A stretch of 6,457 nt of DNA from an uncultured Anaerotruncus sp. (GCF_902490045.1 NZ_CABUCJ010000126.1:1-6457); one strand, 5' to 3'; shown: positions 1-6,074, numbered from the stretch's first letter. Numbers and translations are program-made. The notes: generated by a model not told the origin, from the letters alone.

Positions 1-3
1 GTG

Positions 4-180
4 GCGCGCGGCGGAACGCGCTCGTGATTCTTGCCGCCAAAGGCGGCAATTCCCGTGAAAGCTCTGCCGCCCGATGAGCGGCAAATCTAAAACCTGCGCG
101 CGGCGGAACGCGCTCGTGATTCTTGCCGCCAAGGGCGGCAATTCCCGTGAAAGCTCCGCCGCTCGTCGAGCGGCATATCT
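4..180 (+). repeat. Two-copy tandem repeat, 92-bp period, hairpin-rich
   Basis: Copy 1 (4-95) and copy 2 (96 to about 180) align at an offset of exactly 92 bases with few changes. Each has a first hairpin, TTGCCGCC / GGCGGCAA (31-38 with 42-49; 123-130 with 134-141), and a second one that closes with GCGGCA followed by AATCTAA or TATCTAA (65-70 with 78-83; 159-164 with 168-173). No convincing gene is present; the 64-residue reading frame at 74-268 is only the repeat and terminator translated. The repeat lies beyond the rpoD terminator. The second hairpin resembles sequences at 4970-5104 on the other strand, so it is probably a dispersed genomic repeat. The first copy may extend left of the window. 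Confidence 0.8.
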
Positions 181-213
181 AAGAACATTTCCGCCGGTCG
201 GCAACGAAAACCC

Positions 214-249
214 AAAGAAGCGGCCGCCCTTCCGGGCGGCCGCTTCTTT
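214..249 (-). terminator. rpoD operon terminator
   Basis: Perfect inverted repeat with 16-bp arms (214-229 and 234-249) and a 4-base loop, starting 15 bases past the rpoD stop codon. Read on the minus strand, the GC-rich stem ends in CTTCTTT followed by GGG and TTTT, so the U tract is interrupted. Read on the plus strand, the stem is followed directly by a short T/C tract, so it may act in both directions. Placement and strength strongly suggest it ends the dgt-dnaG-rpoD transcript. Confidence 0.85.
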
Positions 250-264
250 TTCAAAAGTTTTCCT

Positions 265-1350
265 TTAGTCGAGGAAGTCCTTCAGCTTCTTGCTGCGGGA
301 GGGATGGCGGAGCTTGCGCAGGGCCTTGGCTTCGATCTGGCGGATGCGCTCGCGTGTGACGTTGAACTCCTTGCCGACCTCCTCGAGGGTGCGGCTGCGG
401 CCGTCCTCGAGGCCGAAACGCAGGCGGAGCACCTTTTCCTCGCGCGGGGTGAGGGTCTGGAGCACCTCGGAGAGCTGCTCCTTGAGCAGCACATGGGAAG
501 CGGCGTCCGCCGGGGCGGGCGCGTCGTCGTCGGGGATGAAATCGCCGAGGTGGCTGTCCTCCTCCTCGCCGATCGGCGTTTCGAGCGACACCGGCTCCTG
601 CGCCACCCGCATGATCTCGCGCACCTTGTCGACCGGCATGTCGAGCTCGGCCGCGATCTCATCGGCGGTCGGCTCGTGGCCGTTCTTGTGGAGCAGCTGG
701 GAGGAGACCTTTTTCACCTTGTTGATCGTCTCGACCATGTGCACCGGGATGCGGATGGTGCGCGCCTGATCGGCGATCGCGCGGGTAATCGCCTGGCGGA
801 TCCACCAGGTCGCGTAGGTGGAAAATTTGAAGCCCTTGGTGTGGTCGAACTTTTCGACCGCCTTGATGAGGCCGAGGTTGCCCTCCTGGATGAGGTCCAA
901 AAACTGCATCCCGCGGCCGACGTACCGCTTGGCGATGCTGACGACAAGGCGCAGGTTCGCCTCCGAAAGACGCTTGCGCGCCTCGACGTCCCCCTGCCCC
1001 ATGCGCACGGCAAGATCGATCTCCTCGTCGGCGGAGAGCAGCGGCACCCGCCCGATCTCCTTGAGGTAGACCTTCACCGGATCGTCGATGTTGATGCCCT
1101 CGGCGGCCAGCGCCACATCGAGGTCGGCGCCCTTGCCGAGGTCCTTGAAGTCCTCCTCGACCGGCGTCACCATGTCCTCGATAATCTCAATATTGTTCTG
1201 CTCCAGCAGGTCGTACATCTTGTCGACCTGTTCGACGTCGTAATCCAGTTCCTCGAGCGCGTCGCTGATTTCCTTGGTGGTCAGCTTGCCCTTTGCCTTG
1301 CCGCTCTCCAGCAGTTCCTTCAAGACGGCTTTCTTTTCCTGTACACCCAT
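265..1350 (-). CDS. rpoD: RNA polymerase primary sigma factor (SigA/RpoD)
   Basis: 361-residue housekeeping sigma factor that gives core RNA polymerase recognition of -35/-10 promoters. Visible parts in order: a short N-terminal region 1.1-like segment with acidic stretches (about 1-85); region 1.2 starting DPVKVYLKEIG (90-100); regions 2.1-2.4 with NLRLVVSIAKRY (132-143), GNLGLIKAVEKFD (157-169) and the promoter-melting, -10-reading block STYATWWIRQAITRAIADQ (177-195); region 3 (about 205-285); and region 4 with TPREEKVLRLRFGL (301-314) and the -35-reading helix VTRERIRQIEAKALRKL (331-347). The length is typical of the Firmicute SigA class, which lacks the large insertion of the E. coli protein. 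It lies 19 bases after dnaG, in the dnaG-sigA order typical of Firmicutes. AGGGGGA sits 9 bases before the ATG. Another ATG 8 bases upstream (1358) is out of frame. Identification is near certain. Confidence 0.98.
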   Translation of the reverse strand: MGVQEKKAVLKELLESGKAKGKLTTKEISDALEELDYDVEQVDKMYDLLEQNNIEIIEDMVTPVEEDFKDLGKGADLDVALAAEGINIDDPVKVYLKEIGRVPLLSADEEIDLAVRMGQGDVEARKRLSEANLRLVVSIAKRYVGRGMQFLDLIQEGNLGLIKAVEKFDHTKGFKFSTYATWWIRQAITRAIADQARTIRIPVHMVETINKVKKVSSQLLHKNGHEPTADEIAAELDMPVDKVREIMRVAQEPVSLETPIGEEEDSHLGDFIPDDDAPAPADAASHVLLKEQLSEVLQTLTPREEKVLRLRFGLEDGRSRTLEEVGKEFNVTRERIRQIEAKALRKLRHPSRSKKLKDFLD

Positions 1351-1369
1351 TGCTGCATGTCCCCCTAAA

Positions 1370-3136
1370 TCAGTTTGACTTCTTCTTGGACGCCAACGAG
1401 GCTATGTACGCCTTCAGATCGTCATCCGTCATGGCCGCGACCTCGTCCTGCGACTTGATATTTTTATGGCTGAGGATGGTGTCGATATAGCTGTCGACAT
1501 CCTCCACGCCGAACATCATACCCGATACGGCGTTGACCAGCTCGGACGCAACGCCCATCTGGTCCACCGTCAGCTGCGCCGACAGCAGGCTGAGCTCCAC
1601 CGACTGCCCCGCCGCCAGCCGCTCGAACAGCACCTTCGCAAGCTCGCGGTTGCGGTCGGTGACAAAATCTTCGAGCGTGATCCGGGACGCGGCATGCGCG
1701 TAATAATCCGGATTCTTCATGAGGATGCCCAGCAGCTTGTCCTCCGCCAGCGCGAACTTGATGTTGCGCGCCCGCTGGAAATCCTGCCGCTGGCTGGGCG
1801 CCTTGACCTCGCTGTAGACCTTGAGCTCGGAGGCGTCCCGCCGGCGGCGCTTGGACGCGCGCTTCTGCTCGAACTTGAGCTGCGTCTCGACCGCCTCCTT
1901 GGCCACCTCCAGTTCGGCGGCCACCTTGGAGATGTAGACGTCCCGCTCAACCGCGTTGGGGATCCCCGCCATCAGCGCAACGAATTCCCGCAGGAACGCG
2001 ACCTTGCCGTCGGCGGTGTCGCAGTCGTACTTCTGCCGGAGCTTGGCGATCTCGAACTCCGTGGCGTTCGACGCGCCCTCGAGCAGCAGCGAAAACCGCT
2101 CGGCGCCGAATTTCTTGATGTATTCGTCGGGGTCCTTCGCCCCCGTGATGGACAGCACCCTGATCTTCACGCCGACCTCCCCGAGCAGGCCGACCGCCCG
2201 CCGGGTCGCGGCCTGCCCCGCGCCGTCCGAGTCGTAGGAGAGGATGACGCCCTGGGCATACTGCGCGATCAGCCGCGACTGTTCGGAGGTGAGCGCGGTG
2301 CCCAGCGTCGCGACGGCGTTGTCGAACCCCGCCTGGTGCATGGCGATCACGTCCATATACCCCTCGCAGAGGATAAGCCCCTCCCGCTTGGAGGCCTTCG
2401 CAAAGTTGAGCGCGAAGAGGTTGCGGCTCTTTTTAAAGACGGGCGTGTCGGACGAGTTGAGGTATTTGGGCCCCTTCGCGTCCCCCATGACCCGCCCGCC
2501 GAACCCGATGACGTTGCCCCGCAGGTCGATGATCGGAAACATCACCCGGTTGCGGAAGCTGTCGTAGAGGCCGCCGCTCTTCCCCCTGGCCGCCACCGCG
2601 GCGGCCGTCATCTCGTCGTCGGTAAAGCCCTTGGAGCGCAGGTATTTGCAGGCGGAATCCCAGCTGTCGGGCGCGTAGCCGAGGCCGAACCGGATGATCG
2701 TCTGGTTGGCAAGCCCCCGCCCGTGCAGGTAGTCGAGCCCCGGCTTGCCCTGCGGGCCCCGCAGGCAGCTGTGGTAGAACCGCGCGAGGGTGCGGTTGAG
2801 CTCGAGCACGCGGGCCTTGAGGCGCGCCATGCCGTCGTCCCGCGTGTCCTCCGGCATCGCCATGCCCGCCCGCTGGGCCAGGAAGCGCACCGCCTCCACA
2901 TACTCGAGGTTTTCGATGCGGCGGATGAAGGTGATCACATCGCCCCCCGCGCCGCAGCCGAAGCAGTAGAAGCTCTGGTTGTCGGGGTAGACGGTGAAGG
3001 AGGGGGTCTTTTCCGAGTGGAAGGGGCAGAGCCCGGTGGCCACCCGCCCCCGCCGTTTGAGATGCACATAGGAGGAGACGACCTGTTCGATGTCGCTGTA
3101 GCTTTTGAGCTCCTGCAAAAAAAGTTCTGAAATCAT
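1370..3136 (-). CDS. dnaG: DNA primase DnaG
   Basis: 588-residue bacterial primase that makes RNA primers at the replication fork on contact with the replicative helicase. The N-terminal CHC2 zinc-binding domain shows Cys37, His40, Cys58 and Cys61 (CPFH...CFGCG). The catalytic core holds a basic RNA-polymerase segment near 225-243 (YLNSSDTPVFKKSRNLFAL) and a TOPRIM fold with the invariant Glu in EGYMD (258-262), the metal-binding DSDGAG (302-307) and KDPDEY (334-339). The C-terminal part (about 455-588) is less conserved and corresponds to the helicase-binding domain. A basic linker, KRASKRRRRD (425-434), separates the halves. AAAGGAGG lies 9 bases before the ATG, which supports this start. 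It sits 31 bases after dgt and 19 before rpoD and is presumably co-transcribed with both. Length and motifs are complete, with no sign of damage. Confidence 0.98.
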   Translation of the reverse strand: MISELFLQELKSYSDIEQVVSSYVHLKRRGRVATGLCPFHSEKTPSFTVYPDNQSFYCFGCGAGGDVITFIRRIENLEYVEAVRFLAQRAGMAMPEDTRDDGMARLKARVLELNRTLARFYHSCLRGPQGKPGLDYLHGRGLANQTIIRFGLGYAPDSWDSACKYLRSKGFTDDEMTAAAVAARGKSGGLYDSFRNRVMFPIIDLRGNVIGFGGRVMGDAKGPKYLNSSDTPVFKKSRNLFALNFAKASKREGLILCEGYMDVIAMHQAGFDNAVATLGTALTSEQSRLIAQYAQGVILSYDSDGAGQAATRRAVGLLGEVGVKIRVLSITGAKDPDEYIKKFGAERFSLLLEGASNATEFEIAKLRQKYDCDTADGKVAFLREFVALMAGIPNAVERDVYISKVAAELEVAKEAVETQLKFEQKRASKRRRRDASELKVYSEVKAPSQRQDFQRARNIKFALAEDKLLGILMKNPDYYAHAASRITLEDFVTDRNRELAKVLFERLAAGQSVELSLLSAQLTVDQMGVASELVNAVSGMMFGVEDVDSYIDTILSHKNIKSQDEVAAMTDDDLKAYIASLASKKKSN

Positions 3137-3167
3137 CGGCGGCCGCCTCCTTTCCGGTTTGTTTCAA

Positions 3168-4181
3168 TCAATAGATTTCCCACGGGCGCGGAACGAACAG
3201 CCGTTCATAGGTCGCGACCGCGTACCGGTCGGACATGCCCGATATGTAATCGCAGGCGGCGCGCGCGGCGTCCTCCCGCTCATAGATCGCCTGGTATTCG
3301 TCGGGCAGCTCCTGCGGGTGCTCCGCGAAGTGGCGGTAGAGGCTCTTTACGACCTCCTCCGCCTTGCCCTCCTCCCCCTTCGCCACGGGGTTGAGGTAGA
3401 CCGCCTCATACATGAACGAGTTGAACTGGGCGAACGCTTCGGCGGCCGCCTTGTCCATCACGACGTCCTCTCCGCTGTTTTCCACCAGCGAGGTGATGAG
3501 GGTGGTGATCCGCTGGGATTTGGTGCGCCCGAGCGCGTATTTGATCGTCCAGGGGATGTCGTCCTGCGTCAGCACCCGCGCGCGCAGCGCGTCCTCGAGG
3601 TCGTGGTTGAGGTAGGCGATCTTGTCCGCGAAATAGACGGCGCGGCCTTCGAGCGTCTTTGCCCGGCCCTCCGGGGAGGGGTTGGAGTAGGAGTGGCAGC
3701 CGATGCCGTTGCGCACCTCCCAGGTGAGGTTGAGTCCCGCGCCGTTGTTCTCGATCTGTTCGACGACCCGCACGCTCTGCCGCGCGTGGGAGAACCCGTG
3801 CGGGCAGACCTCCTTGAGCGCGCGCTCCCCGGCATGTCCGAACGGCGTGTGCCCGAGGTCGTGCCCGAGCGCGATCGCCTCGGTGAGCTCCTCGTTGAGG
3901 CGCAGCGCGACGGCGATCGTCCGCGCGATCTGGCTCACCTCCAGCGTGTGGGTCAGCCGGGTGCGGTAGTGGTCCCCCTCGGGGGAGAGGAACACCTGCG
4001 TCTTATGCATCAGCCGCCGGAACGACTTGCAGTGGAGGATCCGGTCGCGGTCGCGCGCGTAGGGCGTCCGCAGCGGGCAGTCCTCGACCGGGCGTTCGCG
4101 CCCGAGCGAGTTTTGGGAGAGGCTGGCGTATTTTGACAGGGTGCGCGCCTGGATTTCCTGGGTCTGCTCACGGACCGTCAT
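3168..4181 (-). CDS. dgt: Deoxyguanosinetriphosphate triphosphohydrolase-like protein (HD domain)
   Basis: HD-superfamily dNTP triphosphohydrolase, expected to split dNTPs into the nucleoside and triphosphate and so tune dNTP pools. That fits its place next to the primase gene. Numbered from the start chosen here (337 residues), the metal-binding HD signature is His78 (TRLTHTLEV), His107-Asp108 (LGHDLGHTPFGHAGE, 106-120) and Asp186 (YFADKIAYLNHD). Arg37-40-type N-terminal and FRRLMHKTQVF (54-64) motifs also match the family. A longer frame begins at an ATG at 4214, but that ATG has no Shine-Dalgarno. The ATG at 4181 is preceded at 6 bases by GGAGGGGGA, so it is preferred. First gene of the dgt-dnaG-rpoD operon. 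Family assignment is firm; whether dGTP is the true substrate in this clade is inference. Confidence 0.94.
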   Translation of the reverse strand: MTVREQTQEIQARTLSKYASLSQNSLGRERPVEDCPLRTPYARDRDRILHCKSFRRLMHKTQVFLSPEGDHYRTRLTHTLEVSQIARTIAVALRLNEELTEAIALGHDLGHTPFGHAGERALKEVCPHGFSHARQSVRVVEQIENNGAGLNLTWEVRNGIGCHSYSNPSPEGRAKTLEGRAVYFADKIAYLNHDLEDALRARVLTQDDIPWTIKYALGRTKSQRITTLITSLVENSGEDVVMDKAAAEAFAQFNSFMYEAVYLNPVAKGEEGKAEEVVKSLYRHFAEHPQELPDEYQAIYEREDAARAACDYISGMSDRYAVATYERLFVPRPWEIY

Positions 4182-4239
4182 GCTGTCTCCCCCTCCCGCC
4201 AAGCGGCTTTCCATGCTGGTTTGCAGTTTGTTCTACTAT

Positions 4240-4245
4240 ATTATA
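4240..4245 (-). promoter_or_regulatory. Probable -10 box of the dgt-dnaG-rpoD operon
   Basis: A perfect TATAAT on the minus strand lies about 58 bases before the chosen dgt start and just after the yigZ terminator, so it is well placed for the operon promoter. The -35 match is poor: the bases 16-18 upstream fall in a T-rich stretch next to CAGGAA, and no TG extension is seen. A start near 4233 would leave a leader of about 50 bases containing the GGAGGGGGA site. Confidence 0.5.
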
Positions 4246-4255
4246 CTCCGCAGAT

Positions 4256-4299
4256 AAAAAAATTCCTGCCTGATGCAGAAATTTCTTGCAAAAGGCAGG
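4256..4299 (-). terminator. yigZ rho-independent terminator
   Basis: On the minus strand, CCTGCCT (4293-4299) pairs with AGGCAGG (4265-4271), then AA and a run of seven T (4256-4262). The loop holds a second nested pairing, TGCA...TGCA around GAAATTTC, which probably extends the stem. It starts 23 bases past the yigZ stop. It separates yigZ from the following operon. Confidence 0.85.
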
Positions 4300-4321
4300 A
4301 TGTTCCACCGTTCGACAGGAA

Positions 4322-4948
4322 TCATTCGGGGATGCAGGCGTACCGGCGGTCGACCGCCCGCGGCGTCACCAGCGCGGAGGTGCCCTCCGCCAGCGCCTTT
4401 TCAAAGGACGGGACAAAACAGTCCTTCACCAGCACCTGCAACCGCACGACCGCCCCAAAGTCGGAAAACGTCGTCTGTGCGTGAAACTGCGGCAGCAGGT
4501 AGGAGATCTTTCCGTAGAGGTCGTAGCCGAATTCGAGCGCAAGCTCGGTGCACTCGCTCATCGTCATCCGCTCCGCCGCGTCGACCGCGAGCTTCGCGCC
4601 GTGGGAATACGCCCGCACCAGGCCGCCCGCGCCGAGCAGGACCCCGCCGAAATAGCGCGTCACCACGCAGACCAGGTCGGTCAGCCCCTCCCGCTGGAGC
4701 ACCTCGAGCACCGGCACGCCCCCCGTCCCCTGCGGCTCGCCGTCGTCCGAATAGCGGCGGGTCTGGCCGTCGCGCAGGATGTAGGCGTAGACGTTGTGGC
4801 TCGCGTCCCAGTATTTGTCGCGGCACTCCGCGATGAAGGCGGCCGCCTCCTCCTCGCTGGCGGCAGGCTTCACATGCCCGATGAAACGGGAGCGCCGCTC
4901 GGTGAATTCGTCGCTTGCAAAGGCTTTGATCGTTGTGTATTCGTCCAT
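4322..4948 (-). CDS. yigZ: YigZ/IMPACT family protein (UPF0029)
   Basis: 208-residue protein of the YigZ/YvyE/IMPACT family. Conserved blocks are RSRFIGHV (19-26), SHNVYAYILRD (50-60), the signature DDGEPQGTGGVPVLEVL (68-84) and VTRYFGGVLLGAGGLVRAY (96-114). The remainder (about 135-208) matches the family's ferredoxin-like C-terminal domain in size and layout. The eukaryotic relative IMPACT regulates GCN1/GCN2; the bacterial function is not settled, and a role linked to ribosome or RNA binding has been proposed for the family. AAAGGAG lies 7 bases before the ATG. A hairpin repeat sits just upstream, in or before the leader (4974-4990). Transcribed alone, given the terminator behind it. Family call is firm; the biochemical role is unknown. 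Confidence 0.93.
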   Translation of the reverse strand: MDEYTTIKAFASDEFTERRSRFIGHVKPAASEEEAAAFIAECRDKYWDASHNVYAYILRDGQTRRYSDDGEPQGTGGVPVLEVLQREGLTDLVCVVTRYFGGVLLGAGGLVRAYSHGAKLAVDAAERMTMSECTELALEFGYDLYGKISYLLPQFHAQTTFSDFGAVVRLQVLVKDCFVPSFEKALAEGTSALVTPRAVDRRYACIPE

Positions 4949-4969
4949 TGGCGGGCTCCTTTCTTTTGG

Positions 4970-5104
4970 ATCTGCCGCCCGGAGAGCGGCGGAGCTTTCC
5001 GGCAGCCGGCCGGCGGCGGCAGTTTTTAGATATTCCGCCCAGAGGTCGGAGGGCTTTGTTACGCACCCCTTCGGGGTGCTTTAGATGTGCCGCCTTCGGC
5101 GGCA
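4970..5104 (-). repeat. Dispersed hairpin repeats ending in ATCTAAA-like tails
   Basis: Read on the minus strand, three hairpins each end with a similar tail. TGCCGCC/GGCGGCA (5098-5104 with 5088-5094) is followed by CATCTAAA. A CCGACC...GGGCGG-type imperfect stem (about 5034-5054) is followed by ATATCTAAAAA. GCCGC/GCGGC (4986-4990 with 4974-4978) is followed by AGATCC. A further tight hairpin GCACCCC/GGGGTGC lies at 5063-5079. A 16-base string at 4984-4999 (minus strand GAAAGCTCCGCCGCTC) also occurs in the left-edge repeat near 149-164. No gene is seen. These probably belong to a species-specific dispersed repeat family. Confidence 0.65.
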
Positions 5105-5114
5105 AGGATTGCCG

Positions 5115-5229
5115 GGACCCGCCCCGGCGGGCGGGTCCATTTCTTGCGCGCCCAAGAAATGGACGAAAGAAGGGCGCTCAAGGGGGGCTCACTTGAAGAA
5201 GGCAGGGCGCAAAGCTCGCCCCCCTTGAG
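5115..5229. repeat. Cluster of long perfect inverted repeats, two of them overlapping
   Basis: Three perfect inverted repeats follow each other: GGACCCGCCC / GGGCGGGTCC (5115-5124 with 5129-5138); GTCCATTTCTTG / CAAGAAATGGAC (5135-5146 with 5153-5164), sharing GTCC with the first; and CTCAAGGGGGGC / GCCCCCCTTGAG (5177-5188 with 5218-5229). The first two cannot form at once. No reading frame here has a plausible ribosome binding site and start. Together with the repeats at 4970-5104 it fills the gene-free stretch 4949-5297; in 5230-5297 I see nothing recognisable. It looks like a dispersed intergenic repeat or terminator-like island. It sits exactly between the core genes and the lower-GC array to the right. 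Confidence 0.75.
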
Positions 5230-5297
5230 AATCCCCCCTCCGCTCACGTCCAGCCAACTGCAAGAAGAAGGCACATGCAAACGCTTCCAAAAAGTTC

Positions 5298-5347
5298 TTA
5301 ACTTTTGACCCCAAAACTCATATAATTATTTTGGGGTCAAAAGTCAA
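5298..5347 (+). promoter_or_regulatory. Promoter-operator of RHH cassette 1
   Basis: -35 TTAACT (5298-5303), 17-bp spacer, -10 TATAAT (5321-5326). Superimposed is a perfect 16-bp inverted repeat: ACTTTTGACCCCAAAA (5301-5316) and its complement at 5329-5344, with 12 bases between. The left arm fills the -35/-10 spacer, the axis falls on the -10 box, and the right arm covers the expected start site near 5333. A bound repressor would block polymerase. Autoregulation by the gene just downstream is inference. Confidence 0.85.
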
Positions 5348-5361
5348 AGGAGGTGACGCAT

Positions 5362-5529
5362 CTGACCGCCGCAAAAATGGGGCGGCCGACGACCGACCCG
5401 AAACCGCATAAGGTTGGCGCACGTATCAATGATGAGGACTTCAAAATCCTCCTTGATTACTGCACACGGCATCAGAAAACCCAACCGGAAGCGATCCGGG
5501 ACGGCATCAAAAGCCTCAAGGAAAAGTGA
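5362..5529 (+). CDS. RHH (CopG/Arc-like) DNA-binding protein, cassette 1, CTG start
   Basis: 55-residue predicted ribbon-helix-helix protein. Order: a basic N-terminal arm with MGRPTTDPKP (6-15); a beta-strand segment KVGARIND (17-24); then two predicted helices, about 25-37 and 42-54, separated by a short turn. The layout fits RHH repressors, which bind DNA as dimers through the paired strands. The frame is open from a TAA at 5323 to TGA. The only ATG (5377) is 23 bases past AAAGGAGGTGA, while CTG at 5362 is 8 bases past GGAGG and matches the CTG start of cassette 2. A GTG at 5353 overlaps the Shine-Dalgarno itself and is unlikely. It follows the palindromic promoter and is probably self-repressing. 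It aligns without large gaps to the proteins at 5715 and 6075, confirming it as a real gene. Target genes are unknown. Confidence 0.8.
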   Translation: MTAAKMGRPTTDPKPHKVGARINDEDFKILLDYCTRHQKTQPEAIRDGIKSLKEK

Positions 5530-5530
5530 A

Positions 5531-5568
5531 GGAAACGGCGATCCTCCCACAGGAAGCCCGCCGTTTCC
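5531..5568 (+). repeat. Post-gene hairpin, cassette 1
   Basis: GGAAACGGCG (5531-5540) pairs perfectly with CGCCGTTTCC (5559-5568) across an 18-base loop, one base after the stop codon. The loop can form TCCT/AGGA. It lies where a terminator would be but has no T run after the stem. Equivalent hairpins follow the other two RHH genes. It may be a 3' stabilising or processing stem rather than a true terminator. Confidence 0.75.
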
Positions 5569-5574
5569 GACCCC

Positions 5575-5648
5575 ACGCACAGGACCTTGCGGGCCTCACG
5601 CACAAATATTTTACCATGTGCGCATGATTTCCACAAGTACCTGTGCGT
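5575..5648 (+). repeat. 74-nt inverted-repeat element, copy A
   Basis: The ends ACGCACAGG (5575-5583) and CCTGTGCGT (5640-5648) are perfect 9-bp complements. Inside is a hairpin CGCACA / TGTGCG (5599-5604 with 5617-5622) with the 12-base loop AATATTTTACCA, and an imperfect small stem AGGACC / GGGCCT (5581-5586 with 5591-5596). It differs from copy B (5935-6008) at only two positions. It ends a few bases before the next promoter. It could act as RNA or as folded single-stranded DNA; no known family is recognised. Confidence 0.8.
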
Positions 5649-5655
5649 AAAACAC

Positions 5656-5701
5656 TTGACTTTTGTTCGACATAAATATATAATTATATTGTCGAACAAA
5701 A
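5656..5701 (+). promoter_or_regulatory. Promoter-operator of RHH cassette 2
   Basis: -35 TTGACT (5656-5661), 17-bp spacer, -10 TATAAT (5679-5684). A perfect 12-bp inverted repeat TTTTGTTCGACA (5661-5672) / TGTCGAACAAAA (5690-5701) flanks the -10 box with its axis at 5681. The arm sequence differs from cassette 1, but the geometry is the same. A near-consensus promoter that would be strongly active unless repressed. Confidence 0.87.
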
Positions 5702-5714
5702 AGGAGGTGATCTC

Positions 5715-5888
5715 CTGTCCGACAAGAAACTCGGCCGACCGACCGATCATCCCAAGCCGTACCGCATGGGCATCCGCGTCGATGAAAAAACGTTGGAACA
5801 ACTCGACGCATACTGCCGGAAACATTCTGTTTCTCGCTCTGACGCAGTTCGGATTGCAATTGAACGGCTCGTAGGCGAAAAAAAGTGA
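5715..5888 (+). CDS. RHH (CopG/Arc-like) DNA-binding protein, cassette 2, CTG start
   Basis: 57-residue predicted ribbon-helix-helix protein. It has an N-terminal arm with LGRPTDHPKP (6-15), a strand segment YRMGIRVDEKT (16-26), helix 1 about 26-37 and, after the turn HSVSRSD (37-43), helix 2 about 42-54. The SRSDAVR motif is typical of the start of RHH helix 2. The frame is open from TAA at 5673. Before the conserved arm there is no in-frame ATG, GTG or TTG. The leader carries AAGGAGGTGATC (5701-5712), complementary to the whole usual 3' tail of 16S rRNA, and CTG follows GGAGG at 7 bases. The next in-frame ATG (5766, residue 18) would remove the arm and cut the DNA-binding strand. AGGAG/CTCCT (5702-5706 with 5712-5716) can fold over the Shine-Dalgarno and start. 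Autoregulation is inferred; targets are unknown. Confidence 0.82.
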   Translation: MSDKKLGRPTDHPKPYRMGIRVDEKTLEQLDAYCRKHSVSRSDAVRIAIERLVGEKK

Positions 5889-5889
5889 A

Positions 5890-5928
5890 GGAAACGGCGC
5901 AATCCCCAACAAGAATCCCGCCGTTTCC
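5890..5928 (+). repeat. Post-gene hairpin, cassette 2
   Basis: GGAAACGGCG (5890-5899) pairs perfectly with CGCCGTTTCC (5919-5928) across a 19-base loop, one base after the stop codon of the second RHH gene. The stem is identical to cassette 1 while the loop differs. No T run follows. Confidence 0.75.
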
Positions 5929-5934
5929 GACCCA

Positions 5935-6008
5935 ACGCACAGGCCCTTGCGGGCCTCGCGCACAAATATTTTACCATGTGCGCATGATTTCCACAAGTAC
6001 CTGTGCGT
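5935..6008 (+). repeat. 74-nt inverted-repeat element, copy B
   Basis: Exactly 360 bases after copy A and 72 of 74 bases identical. Ends ACGCACAGG (5935-5943) / CCTGTGCGT (6000-6008). The two differences improve pairing: AGGCCC / GGGCCT is now fully paired around TTGC (5941-5956), and the middle hairpin extends to GCGCACA / TGTGCGC (5958-5964 with 5977-5983). This is the best-formed copy. Confidence 0.8.
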
Positions 6009-6015
6009 AAAACGT

Positions 6016-6057
6016 TTGACTTTCGTAGCTACAATTATATAATAATATTGTCGCTAC
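6016..6057 (+). promoter_or_regulatory. Promoter-operator of RHH cassette 3
   Basis: -35 TTGACT (6016-6021), 16-bp spacer, -10 TATAAT (6038-6043). An imperfect inverted repeat GTAGCTACAAT (6025-6035) / ATTGTCGCTAC (6047-6057) matches at 10 of 11 pairs, with its axis at 6041 on the -10 box. The left arm is itself palindromic over GTAGCTAC. The arms differ from those of cassettes 1 and 2. Confidence 0.8.
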
Positions 6058-6074
6058 AGAAAGGAGGGGACTGC

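Noticed and set aside
304..1368. Long plus-strand frame opposite rpoD, and similar long frames opposite dnaG (1466-3130) and dgt (3105-4136)
   Set aside because: These are shadows produced by high GC in genes of certain identity. Their translations are low-complexity and match no family.
4182..4214. Eleven-residue longer N-terminus of Dgt
   Set aside because: No Shine-Dalgarno before ATG 4214, and it lies only about 18 bases from the predicted transcription start. GGAGGGGGA supports ATG 4181.
5575..5648. tRNA gene, suggested by the 74-nt length and paired ends
   Set aside because: No T-loop (GTTCRA) or anticodon-arm pattern, no CCA context, and the internal stems do not match tRNA arms.
5587..5874. 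Plus-strand frames at 5414-5650 and 5587-5874
   Set aside because: Out of frame with the RHH genes; they run through stems, the 74-nt element and promoters. No ribosome site and no resemblance between the two cassettes beyond the repeat.
5472..5996. 174-residue minus-strand reading frame across the array
   Set aside because: It reads antisense through two RHH genes, two promoters and the repeats, and duplicates a peptide only because the DNA repeats. No ribosome site was seen, and the RHH frames are conserved instead.
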